This document shows, piece after piece, positions 33,759-41,317 of a DNA stretch of 41,646 nt (positions are counted from its first letter, which is position 1; every line of letters begins with the position of its first letter). Source of the stretch: an uncultured Clostridia bacterium (GTDB taxonomy: Bacteria; Bacillota; Clostridia; Oscillospirales; Acutalibacteraceae); NCBI GenBank assembly GCA_947631705.1, contig CANRMJ010000011.1, positions 1 to 41,646 of the forward strand, written 5' to 3'. Under the pieces are notes generated by a model. That model saw only the letters and a list, made by a program, of their open reading frames with translations. It did not search any database and was not told the DNA's origin. Made by a program: the position numbers and the translations under genes.

Positions 33759-34436
33759 ATGCGGATTTTGCTTGCCGAGGACGAACGCGATTTAAACAAT
33801 ATCATTACGCAAAAGCTGACTTCGGACGGTTACAGCGTGGATAGCTGCTTTGACGGAGCAGAGGCTATTGATATTCTTTCATACACCGATTATGACGCGA
33901 TAATTCTTGATATAATGATGCCGAAAGCAGACGGACTTGCGGTTTTGCGAAGTCTGCGCGACGCGGGCAAGGCAACGCCCGTTTTATTCCTTACTGCCCG
34001 TGACGCGGTTTCCGACCGTGTTAAGGGCTTGGACAGCGGCGCAAACGACTATCTCACAAAGCCGTTTTCTTTTGAGGAATTATCGGCTCGCCTGCGGGCG
34101 ATGACAAGGGTGACCTTCGGCAGAGTGAGCAACATACTCAGCGTTTCGGATCTCACGCTTGACAGCGCGGCGCACAGGGTGGAGCGCGACGGGCGTGAAA
34201 TAAACTTATCCGCAAAAGAATTTTCACTGCTCGAATATATGATGAACAACAGCGGAGTTGTGCTTTCAAGAGAAAAAATCGAGGATCATATATGGAATTT
34301 CGATTATGAGGGCGGAACGAACGTTGTGGACGTTTATGTGAGTTATCTGCGCAAAAAAATAGACAGCGGCAGCAGCGTTAAGCTGATTCACACCGTGCGT
34401 GGAAAGGGCTATGTGCTGCGAGAGGAAAAAGAATGA
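33759..34436 (+). CDS. OmpR-family response regulator
   Basis: 225 residues. Receiver domain 1-120: acidic pocket Glu7-Asp8, phospho-acceptor Asp51 (AIILDIMMPKADG), switch Thr79 and Lys101 (LTKPF). Winged-helix effector domain ~128-223, with SAKEFSLLEYMMNNSGVVLSREKI and VDVYVSYLRKKID. Translationally coupled to the kinase gene by a 4-nt ATGA overlap. Likely target: the PepSY gene promoter downstream, which carries three half-sites spaced 11 bp apart. Confidence 0.96.
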   Translation: MRILLAEDERDLNNIITQKLTSDGYSVDSCFDGAEAIDILSYTDYDAIILDIMMPKADGLAVLRSLRDAGKATPVLFLTARDAVSDRVKGLDSGANDYLTKPFSFEELSARLRAMTRVTFGRVSNILSVSDLTLDSAAHRVERDGREINLSAKEFSLLEYMMNNSGVVLSREKIEDHIWNFDYEGGTNVVDVYVSYLRKKIDSGSSVKLIHTVRGKGYVLREEKE

Positions 34437-35839
34437 TGAAAAATTTATCCATGCGGGTTAAAATCACGCTCTGGTTCACAATTGCTTTGTCTGTTGCGGC
34501 TCTGTTCACATACGCGGCGGTTTTATCCGTAAGCAACCAAATCCTGCAAAAAACGATACGGGACAATCTTATTGAAACAGTTGAAAACAATTATAACGAA
34601 ATACGTTATTATTCAAGCCTTGAATCCGCGGATACCGATAAGGACGCAAACAGATATCTTGAATTTGAGGGCGGTTATCTTGAAGTAAACAGCGATTTTA
34701 TGCACGAGATAAACGAGGTTTACACCGCGCTTTACAGCCCAAACGGCGCTCTGCTGTATGGGGAAAATCCTGTTTCAAGGCAAACGGCGGGTGTGGAATT
34801 TTCCGATTCCCGTGTTCAAAAAATTAAGGTTAGCGGAGTAACGTTTTATATTTTTGACAGAAGGCTCACCACAGAAGGTTTGGACGGGCTTTGGATGCGC
34901 GGTGTTGTTTCGGAAACGCAGGGCGCGTCTCAGATGAGCACAATAACAAGAATTTCTTTAATCGTTTTGCCCGCGATAGTGCTGATTGCGCTTGCGGGCG
35001 GATTAATAATTGTTGATAAAACGCTTAAACCGATTAAAATGATATCGGAAACGGCAAAAGAAATCGGCAGAAACAACGATTTGAAAAAGCGCATAGAGCT
35101 CGGAGAGGGAAAGGATGAGCTGCACAGGCTCGCGGACACATTTAATGACACATTTGATAAGCTCGACAAAGCGTTTGAGGCGGAAAAGCGTTTTATATCA
35201 GACGCCTCTCACGAGCTGAGAACCCCCGTTACGGTAATTGCGGCTCAGTGCGAATTTTCTCTTGAAAGCAAAAAAAGCGCCGAGGAATACGAAAACGCGC
35301 TTGTTGTTATTCGGCGGCAAAGCGAAAAAATGTCTAAACTTATAAACAATATGCTTGATTTTACAAGGCTTGAAGTGGGAACAGAGAAATATTCAAAGGA
35401 AACGGTTGATATGACGGAGCTTGTTTTATCTCTGTGCTCGGATATGGCGCTTATTAAGGAAAACGGCATCACTCTTGAATGTAACGCGCAAAACGGAGTG
35501 GAATTCACGGGAAATCACGGTCTGCTTACACGGATGCTGACAAATCTTATAAGCAACGCATACCGCTACGGAAAGGCAGACGGTCATATTTTTGTTACAC
35601 TTAAAAAAGAAAACAGGCAGATAACGCTTTCCGTTGCGGATGACGGAATAGGTATTGCCGAGGAGGAACGGGAAAAAATTTTTGAGCGCTTTTATCAGGC
35701 GGATAAATCGCATTCCGGCGCGGGGATCGGTCTTGGGTTATCTATGGCAAATGAAATCGCGCGTTTTCACGGCGGAAAAATAACCGTTGAAAGCGAAGAG
35801 GGAAAGGGCAGCGTGTTCACTGTGATTTTGCCTTTGTAA
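34433..35839 (+). CDS. Sensor histidine kinase
   Basis: 468 residues. Transmembrane segment 1 about 10-32, extracytoplasmic sensor ~33-172, transmembrane segment 2 ~173-194, HAMP ~195-247. HisKA has the phospho-acceptor His260 in SDASHELRTPVTV. The ATPase domain has an N box (LISNAYRYG), G1 (VADDGIGIAEEE), F box (FERFYQADKSHSG) and G2 (GIGLGLSMA). Complete and apparently functional. The sensor domain has no family I can name. Its stimulus may be cell-envelope related, given the PepSY protein beside it. Confidence 0.96.
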   Translation: MMKNLSMRVKITLWFTIALSVAALFTYAAVLSVSNQILQKTIRDNLIETVENNYNEIRYYSSLESADTDKDANRYLEFEGGYLEVNSDFMHEINEVYTALYSPNGALLYGENPVSRQTAGVEFSDSRVQKIKVSGVTFYIFDRRLTTEGLDGLWMRGVVSETQGASQMSTITRISLIVLPAIVLIALAGGLIIVDKTLKPIKMISETAKEIGRNNDLKKRIELGEGKDELHRLADTFNDTFDKLDKAFEAEKRFISDASHELRTPVTVIAAQCEFSLESKKSAEEYENALVVIRRQSEKMSKLINNMLDFTRLEVGTEKYSKETVDMTELVLSLCSDMALIKENGITLECNAQNGVEFTGNHGLLTRMLTNLISNAYRYGKADGHIFVTLKKENRQITLSVADDGIGIAEEEREKIFERFYQADKSHSGAGIGLGLSMANEIARFHGGKITVESEEGKGSVFTVILPL

Positions 35840-35855
35840 AAAAATTTCGGAAAAA

Positions 35856-35896
35856 TTTAACTTTCTAATGTTATTTTAATATTCGGCGGTTATAAT
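35856..35896 (+). promoter_or_regulatory. PepSY promoter with three 11-bp-spaced response-regulator half-sites
   Basis: TTTAAC (35856), AATGTT (35867) and AATATT (35878) begin exactly 11 bp apart, the spacing of tandem OmpR-type binding half-sites. They overlap the expected -35 position of a perfect TATAAT (35891-35896). No good -35 hexamer exists, as expected of a promoter that needs an activator. Confidence 0.5.
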
Positions 35897-35923
35897 GCAG
35901 GTAAACGAAAGGAGTGTATTAAC

Positions 35924-37042
35924 GTGACAAAAATTAAAAACTTATTCTCAACACCCAAAAAGGCCGTTATTTCCATTATCTGCATTGCGGCGATCGTTGC
36001 CGCGTTGTGCATAGGAGGCGCGTTCATCGCAAGAGCCGCTGTTCAAAGCTCCTCAATCGGAGCCGATAAAGCGCAAAATTTTGCGTTTGCGGATGCGGGA
36101 GTTGATCCCGCCGCCGCGCAGGTTACAAAAACGGAATTTGAATTTGAGCACGGTCAGTTTGTCTATGAAATCGAATTCGTTGCGGACTCAACGGAATACG
36201 ATTACTGGATAAAGGCTTCGGACGGCTCGGTAGTTAAAAAAGAGAAAGAGATAATCCTGCCGGACGGAACGAATAAAACCGTAACCGCAAAAATCACTGT
36301 GGAGAAAGCAAAGGAAATAGCCCTCGCGGACGCGGGTCTAACGGCGAAAGACGTTACATTCACAAGCGAAAAGCTGGATACAGATAACGGCGTTTCCGTT
36401 TATGACATTGATTTTTACAACAGCGGCGCGGGATATGAATATGAATATGAAATCAATGCGGATAACGGCAATATTTACAGCAAGAGCAAGGAAATATACA
36501 CGCCGAATCAGACTAACGCCGACAGCAATGCCAATCAGCAGAGCGGAAACAATCAGCAGAGCGGCCAGCCCACCGAAAGCGGAATAGGCACAGACGCCGC
36601 CAAGAGCAAAGCGCTTGCGGACGCCGGTTTAAAGGCGCAGGACGTTACATTTACAAAGGAACGCCTTGATTACGACGACGGCGTTGCCGTATATGATATT
36701 GAATTCCGCAGCGACACGAAGGAATACGATTATGAAATCGACGCCGCAACCGGCGATATCCGCAGCAAGGATATAGACAATATCAGAGCTTCGGGAAATC
36801 AGAATAAGAATAACGGCGCGGCGGATTCCGGCTCATATATCGGAATCGACAAGGCAAAATCAATTGCCGCGTCAAACGCCGGAGTTTCCGTTTCCGATGT
36901 AACCTTTTCAAAAGCAAAGCTCGATAACGACGACGGCTACACAGTTTATGAAATTGAATTTTACAAAGACGGCGTTGAATACGAATACACAATAAACGCG
37001 CAGACCGGCGCCATTATGGAATCGGATCGCGATTGGAATTAA
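35924..37042 (+). CDS. Membrane-anchored protein with four PepSY domains
   Basis: 372 residues. One N-terminal membrane segment (KAVISIICIAAIVAALCIGGAFI, about 13-35) is followed by four PepSY-like repeats near residues 45-108, 124-190, 219-284 and 306-370. Each has an alpha part (for example AKEIALADAGL, DVTFT) and a beta part (YDYEIDAATGDI). A low-complexity Asn/Gln/Ser linker (QTNADSNANQQSGNNQQSG) separates repeats two and three. PepSY domains are linked to inhibition of secreted proteases and to envelope homeostasis. The start is GTG, after GAAAGGAG. It lies next to a two-component system, a common pairing in Clostridia. Confidence 0.93.
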   Translation: MTKIKNLFSTPKKAVISIICIAAIVAALCIGGAFIARAAVQSSSIGADKAQNFAFADAGVDPAAAQVTKTEFEFEHGQFVYEIEFVADSTEYDYWIKASDGSVVKKEKEIILPDGTNKTVTAKITVEKAKEIALADAGLTAKDVTFTSEKLDTDNGVSVYDIDFYNSGAGYEYEYEINADNGNIYSKSKEIYTPNQTNADSNANQQSGNNQQSGQPTESGIGTDAAKSKALADAGLKAQDVTFTKERLDYDDGVAVYDIEFRSDTKEYDYEIDAATGDIRSKDIDNIRASGNQNKNNGAADSGSYIGIDKAKSIAASNAGVSVSDVTFSKAKLDNDDGYTVYEIEFYKDGVEYEYTINAQTGAIMESDRDWN

Positions 37043-37115
37043 TAATTTTATTGGTTTGCGGGAATAAGCAACAGAAAAACGATTGCGTTTGGCTGTCGTG
37101 TTGGATTTAAAAAGA

Positions 37116-37150
37116 GGGGAGCGGCTCATATTATGAATCGCTCCCCGTAT
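37116..37150 (+). terminator. Hairpin terminator after the PepSY gene
   Basis: An 8-bp perfect stem GGGGAGCG (37116-37123) / CGCTCCCC (37139-37146) with a 15-nt loop; the following GTATTTAA is only weakly T-rich. Confidence 0.6.
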
Positions 37151-37161
37151 TTAAGGCTGTT

Positions 37162-37228
37162 AGGTTCAGCTCTTTGTTGTTTAAGCAACGGAGAGTCGAA
37201 CAAAATAGGTTTAACTCTTTGTTGCTTA
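37162..37228 (+). repeat. Palindromic element, intergenic copy plus a partial tandem half-unit
   Basis: The complete unit, 37182-37228, is 47 bp with ends TAAGCAAC / GTTGCTTA, 20-bp arms (16 of 20 paired, three more as G-T) and a 7-nt loop. It matches the reverse complement of the 19102-19148 copy at 40 of 47 positions. The right arm is repeated 45 bp upstream (37162-37183 against 37207-37228), so one and a half units stand in tandem. They lie between the PepSY terminator and the stop of the convergent GH2 gene. Confidence 0.8.
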
Positions 37229-37233
37229 CGATG

Positions 37234-38982
37234 TTATTTTTCTTCTATCGCGGCTTTTCGCGCGTTTGCGTTTCTTATTTTCTTATAAATTTCATTTGAA
37301 AATTTCTTTTCTCGTTTATAGTTGAAAAGTCCGTTTTGCTCCTGCTCTATATCGTAAAGCTGAGTGTAGCAGAAACCGAACATTTTTTTATTTTCGGAAA
37401 GAACATTTGTAAGACCGCAGTAGCGCTCGGCAAATTCCTCTTCGGTTTTCACATCCTCGCCATAGCCCCACGACTTGAAACTTTTATCGGTTTCCCATTT
37501 TATTCCGCCGTATTCGCTGACAAACGTGGGCTGACCCGAATATTTTTGCCGTCCGGGGTTGTCAACAAGAACGTGCTCGTAAAGCTCGCCGTCGGTTACA
37601 AGCTTTTCATAATTTTTTCTGAAAAATTCAACGTCATAACTGTAATCGTGAACATCGTAAATATCTGTTTTCACATGGAAATTGCCGCTTGTGTCTATGC
37701 AGGGGCGCGTTGAATCAACCGCCTTTGTGTAATCGTAAACTGCCGCAAGCAGCGCGTCATACTGCCTTCTGCCATTATAATCCCATGTTTCGTTAAACGG
37801 GCACCAGCCTATAATAGACGGGTGGTTAAAATCTCTGTTCAGCACTTCCGCCCATTCCGAAAGGAATGTGTCAACAGCATAGGGAGAGGAATAATCAAGC
37901 CCCCAGTTTGGATATTCACCCCACACGAGATATCCCGCCTTGTCGCAAAAATAGAGAAAGCGCGGCTCAAAAACCTTTTGATGAAGTCTTGCGCCGTTAA
38001 ATCCAAGGCTCATGGAAAGCTCTATGTCCCTAATCATCTCCCTGTCTGACTTGGCGGTGTAAATACCGTCTTTATAAAAGCCTTGGTCAAGCACGAGCCT
38101 TTGAAAAACGCTTTTTTCATTGATTAAAAATTTGAATCCGTCAAGGCGAACCTTTCTCAGCCCGAAATAGCTTTCAACCCTGTCGTTTCCAAACTTCATT
38201 TTTATATCATACAGTTTGCCGCTCCCTGCTTCCCAGAGGTGCTTTTCGGAGAGATTTATTTCAAAAAAAGCACTGCCGCAAACGGAAGAGCGCCCGCATT
38301 TTCCAACTGTCTTTCCTTCGTATAAAACCTCGCACTCAAAATCTTCTTTTCCCTCAAAATCCGCCCAAAGAGTAACGGAGCAATTTTGGGGATCGGGATA
38401 TAATCTGAAATTTTTTATATAGCTCTCAGGCGTATATTCAAGATAAACCGTTTGCCATATTCCCGTTGTTCGGGTGTAATCACAGCCGTGGCTCTCTTTT
38501 TCTTCGCTCTGCTTGCCGCGCATAACAAGAGGGTTTTTAACAGAATCCTCGCATAGTATAAATATTTCGTTTTCACCGTCTTCGCAAAGCTCGGTTATAT
38601 CAAACGAAAAAGAGGTATAGCCGCCCTTGTGCCTGCCCGCGGGCTTTGAATTAACAAGCACGGTGGTCAGATAATCGGCGGCGCCGATATGAAGAAAAAC
38701 CCTGTTTTTGTTTTTAACGATATTCACTTTTTTTCTGTACCACGCAAGACTTACAAAATCCGTGTGTCCTATGCCGGAAAGAGTGCTTTCAACACAAAAC
38801 GGAACATTGATTTTGCGGGTGTAAGTATTTATTGCTTGAATTCGGGCGGCTCTGCTTTCGTCTTCGGAAAAATTAAAGACCGAATTTGCCTTTTCAAATC
38901 CGAAATCCCATTCACCGTTTAAGTTTACCCAATTTTCTCTTTTAAACTGCGGGTTCGGATGCTCCGTTCTGTATACGCGCAT
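37234..38982 (-). CDS. Glycoside hydrolase family 2 enzyme, second copy type, cytosolic
   Basis: 582 residues. The start at 38982 (ATG) is chosen for GGAGG 8 nt upstream; a TTG two codons earlier is in frame. Sugar-binding domain with NLNGEWDFGFEK, VPFCVES, WYRKKV, GAADYLTTVLVNSKPAGRHKGGYTSFSFDIT; Ig-like domain; TIM barrel from about 285. The acid/base is Glu398 in GWCPFNETWD and the nucleophile Glu490 in TFVSEYGG. YTRTTGIWQTVYLE is typical of the sugar-binding domain of this family. It is not closely related to the other GH2 in the window. No signal peptide. The exact beta-glycosidic substrate cannot be read from the sequence. Confidence 0.92.
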   Translation of the reverse strand: MRVYRTEHPNPQFKRENWVNLNGEWDFGFEKANSVFNFSEDESRAARIQAINTYTRKINVPFCVESTLSGIGHTDFVSLAWYRKKVNIVKNKNRVFLHIGAADYLTTVLVNSKPAGRHKGGYTSFSFDITELCEDGENEIFILCEDSVKNPLVMRGKQSEEKESHGCDYTRTTGIWQTVYLEYTPESYIKNFRLYPDPQNCSVTLWADFEGKEDFECEVLYEGKTVGKCGRSSVCGSAFFEINLSEKHLWEAGSGKLYDIKMKFGNDRVESYFGLRKVRLDGFKFLINEKSVFQRLVLDQGFYKDGIYTAKSDREMIRDIELSMSLGFNGARLHQKVFEPRFLYFCDKAGYLVWGEYPNWGLDYSSPYAVDTFLSEWAEVLNRDFNHPSIIGWCPFNETWDYNGRRQYDALLAAVYDYTKAVDSTRPCIDTSGNFHVKTDIYDVHDYSYDVEFFRKNYEKLVTDGELYEHVLVDNPGRQKYSGQPTFVSEYGGIKWETDKSFKSWGYGEDVKTEEEFAERYCGLTNVLSENKKMFGFCYTQLYDIEQEQNGLFNYKREKKFSNEIYKKIRNANARKAAIEEK

Positions 38983-39028
38983 ATTCAAGTCCTCCGTAAT
39001 AAATTTTTATGAGAGTGCCTTTAAACTG

Positions 39029-39057
39029 ATTTTACAGTATAACGCAAGCGAAGTCAA
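39029..39057 (-). promoter_or_regulatory. Promoter of the second GH2 gene
   Basis: On the minus strand TTGACT (39057-39052), 17 nt, TAAAAT (39034-39029), 46 nt before the start codon. Confidence 0.65.
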
Positions 39058-39106
39058 TTTGATTTATTACAAAACCAATTTTAAAGGAATTTATATGCAT
39101 ATATAT

Positions 39107-39136
39107 TTACATAAACAGGAAATAAATGTTATAATT
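39107..39136 (+). promoter_or_regulatory. Promoter of the membrane protein/condensation-like pair
   Basis: TTACAT (39107-39112), 18 nt, perfect TATAAT (39131-39136); the start codon is 32 nt further on and preceded by GAGGTGA. Confidence 0.5.
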
Positions 39137-39167
39137 ATTATATATATAAAAGCATTGAGGTGAACTT

Positions 39168-39974
39168 ATGGAAAAATTTATTGAGCATATAGAAAAATCA
39201 CTGCCAAGCGGTCAGGGCAACGATATTCTTTATAAATTCAAAAGAAAAACGCTTGATGAAATGACTCAACGCGCCAATCAGATAACGGCAAAGGGTATTC
39301 ATGATAAAGAAGTGATAAGCGATCTTATAATAAGCGAATATCCGAACCTTAAAAACGATTATGAAGAATATTATAAAAAGCAAACGGCGGCGGCAAGAAC
39401 AAAAAGAAAAATTTTTTTAAATGTATGCGGCTCGCTGGTATATATAATATGCCTTGTAACCGCTTTTCTTGCCGTGAGCTTTTTTACAGGCAATTGGGGG
39501 CAAACATGGGTGCTTATGGTAGACGGAGTTCTCTTGTGGAGTGTGTATCTGCTTGCCCTCGGAGTGAAAAAATTCACTTCAATGAGAAGAATTTTTCATC
39601 CCCTTGCAAGGATTTTTCTTGCGGGCGCCGTTATTGTTTCTTTTGTGATTGTTTTTTTGATTGCGCTTGTAATTCTGCATATTCCGAGGAGTTGGATAAT
39701 CGTTATCGCGGGAGTTGCGGCAATTTTTGTTTCAGACGCGATTTACGCTGCCGCAACAAAGCAAAAACTTGCCATAATAAGCTATCTTTTATATATCCCA
39801 GCGGTTTCGTCTATGCTCTATATAATTCTCGGCGCGTCCCGCCTTGTGCCGTGGAACACAGGATGGATAATTATTCCGCTTTCGCTTTTGCTTGATATCG
39901 CTGTTATAATTGCGGCGATTATGAAAAACGCAAAAATACATCGGGAGGTTGTTGACACATGGAGCGAAAATTAA
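39168..39974 (+). CDS. Multi-pass membrane protein with cytosolic N-terminal domain, function unknown
   Basis: 268 residues. About 82 N-terminal residues are soluble and charged (KFKRKTLDEMTQRANQITAKGIHDKEVISDLIISEYPNLKNDYEEYY), resembling the start of clostridial DUF1700/DUF1129-like membrane proteins. About six hydrophobic segments follow (near 84-108, 112-130, 145-170, 173-190, 200-220, 228-248). The last 16 nt overlap the next gene, so the two are translationally coupled. I cannot assign a family firmly. The pairing suggests that it works with, or houses, the acyltransferase-like product. Confidence 0.8.
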   Translation: MEKFIEHIEKSLPSGQGNDILYKFKRKTLDEMTQRANQITAKGIHDKEVISDLIISEYPNLKNDYEEYYKKQTAAARTKRKIFLNVCGSLVYIICLVTAFLAVSFFTGNWGQTWVLMVDGVLLWSVYLLALGVKKFTSMRRIFHPLARIFLAGAVIVSFVIVFLIALVILHIPRSWIIVIAGVAAIFVSDAIYAAATKQKLAIISYLLYIPAVSSMLYIILGASRLVPWNTGWIIIPLSLLLDIAVIIAAIMKNAKIHREVVDTWSEN

Positions 39975-41242
39975 ATGCCGAGCTCTGGGATAAGATGCAC
40001 TATCTTTTCCGCGATTTTAACGACCGTATGGTGCACGTGGAGCTGCACTACGATTATCTTATCAATATAGATGTTTTAAAAACCGTGCTTATCTGCTTTT
40101 TTGAAAAAGCGCCCGTTCTTCATTCCTCCTTCACCGATAACCACGTTCACCCTTATTGGACTGTGGAGGATTATAATATAGACGATATCCTTACGGTAAA
40201 ATCAGTGAGCGAAGATATGCTCAACGATGAGATTAATTCCTTTTTGGTGCAGTATATACCGCCGGACAGTAAAATCCAAATGAAAGCCGCGGTGTTTTTC
40301 CACAGCGGAAAGTCAACACTTTGCATAGTTGAAAACCATATGTGTATGGACGGCGGCGATTTCAAATATTTTATAAAAGCGCTGTGCAAAAATTATAATG
40401 AATATCTTGAAAAGGGCATAAGCCCGATTCATCTGCGCACGGGCACCCGCTCCTATGAATCGGTTTATGAGGATTTCACCGCAACTGAAAAGCGGATGGC
40501 AAAAAAGCTTTATAAAAACATAAATTCACGGGACAACCATAAGTTTCCCTTAACGGAAAACAATGTGCGCGATGTTTCGTTTATAGCACGGCGCAAGCTC
40601 TCTGCCGAAACGTTTGATAAAATAAGAGCGGTGGGCAAAAAGCACGGCGCAACAATAAACGATATGCTTGTTGCCGCGTATTTCGACAGCTTATATGACC
40701 TTGCGGGATTCGCCGGCTCAGAGAGCGTTTCCATATCCTGTGCAATAGATTTGCGCCGCCATATAAAGGATAACAGCGACCAGGGCATAACAAACCACAC
40801 AGCGTGGATGCAGTGTAAAATCCCGCAGCGGGGCAGAGATATATTTGAAACACTCGATTATGTTGTCCGCTCCTCAAACCGTTTTAAAACAGATAGGTTT
40901 ATGGGGCTTCACGGTTTGCCGCTGCTCTCTTTCGGATACAAAATCCTGCCGCACGCCGCGTCGGAAGAAATAATTAAAATAGGTTACTCAAATCCGCTGC
41001 TTGCAATGAGCAATATAGGTGTGCTTGATGTTGAACAGCTTGCGCTTGAGGGCAACGAGCCCACAGACGGATTTATGAGCGGCGCGGTTAAATATAAGCC
41101 CTATGTTTTGCTCTCCGTAACGTCTATGAGAAAGGAGCTCACACTTTCAATGTGCGTTCGCGGAAACGAGGAAGATAAAAAAATTGTAAACCGTTTCTTT
41201 GATATGTTTGAAGTAAGCGTTGAAAAACTGATATCCAAATAA
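39959..41242 (+). CDS. Condensation-domain-like / alcohol O-acyltransferase-like protein
   Basis: 427 residues. The motif ENHMCMDGGDF (near residue 125) matches the HxxxDG core of the chloramphenicol acetyltransferase/condensation superfamily, with Asn replacing the first His of HHxxxDG. This is also seen in stand-alone acyltransferases of the wax-ester/alcohol-acetyltransferase type. The second half has a family-like SISCAIDLRRH and the DFGWG-equivalent region MSNIGVLDVEQL. No carrier-protein or adenylation gene is in the window, so it is probably not part of a peptide synthetase line. The acyl donor and acceptor are unknown. Overlaps the membrane protein gene by 16 nt. Confidence 0.8.
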   Translation: MERKLNAELWDKMHYLFRDFNDRMVHVELHYDYLINIDVLKTVLICFFEKAPVLHSSFTDNHVHPYWTVEDYNIDDILTVKSVSEDMLNDEINSFLVQYIPPDSKIQMKAAVFFHSGKSTLCIVENHMCMDGGDFKYFIKALCKNYNEYLEKGISPIHLRTGTRSYESVYEDFTATEKRMAKKLYKNINSRDNHKFPLTENNVRDVSFIARRKLSAETFDKIRAVGKKHGATINDMLVAAYFDSLYDLAGFAGSESVSISCAIDLRRHIKDNSDQGITNHTAWMQCKIPQRGRDIFETLDYVVRSSNRFKTDRFMGLHGLPLLSFGYKILPHAASEEIIKIGYSNPLLAMSNIGVLDVEQLALEGNEPTDGFMSGAVKYKPYVLLSVTSMRKELTLSMCVRGNEEDKKIVNRFFDMFEVSVEKLISK

Positions 41243-41248
41243 AAATAC

Positions 41249-41280
41249 GGGATTCACTTGTTAGTAAATCCCGTTGCTTA
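41249..41280 (+). repeat. Hairpin with a TAAGCAAC-type right end
   Basis: CGGGATT (41249-41255) / AATCCCG (41267-41273) with an 11-nt loop, followed directly by TTGCTTAA. The right end is the same octamer as in the 47-bp element; the left end lacks it. Confidence 0.45.
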
Positions 41281-41287
41281 ACATCTG

Positions 41288-41317
41288 CATCACCTTAGCT
41301 TTAAGGTGATGTTTTTT
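41288..41317 (+). terminator. Rho-independent terminator after the condensation-like gene
   Basis: Perfect 10-bp stem CATCACCTTA (41288-41297) / TAAGGTGATG (41302-41311), 4-nt loop, then TTTTTT. Confidence 0.93.

Noticed and set aside
39959..41242. Non-ribosomal peptide synthetase cluster
   Set aside because: Only a single condensation-like domain is present, with an altered HHxxxDG motif and no adenylation or carrier domains nearby.
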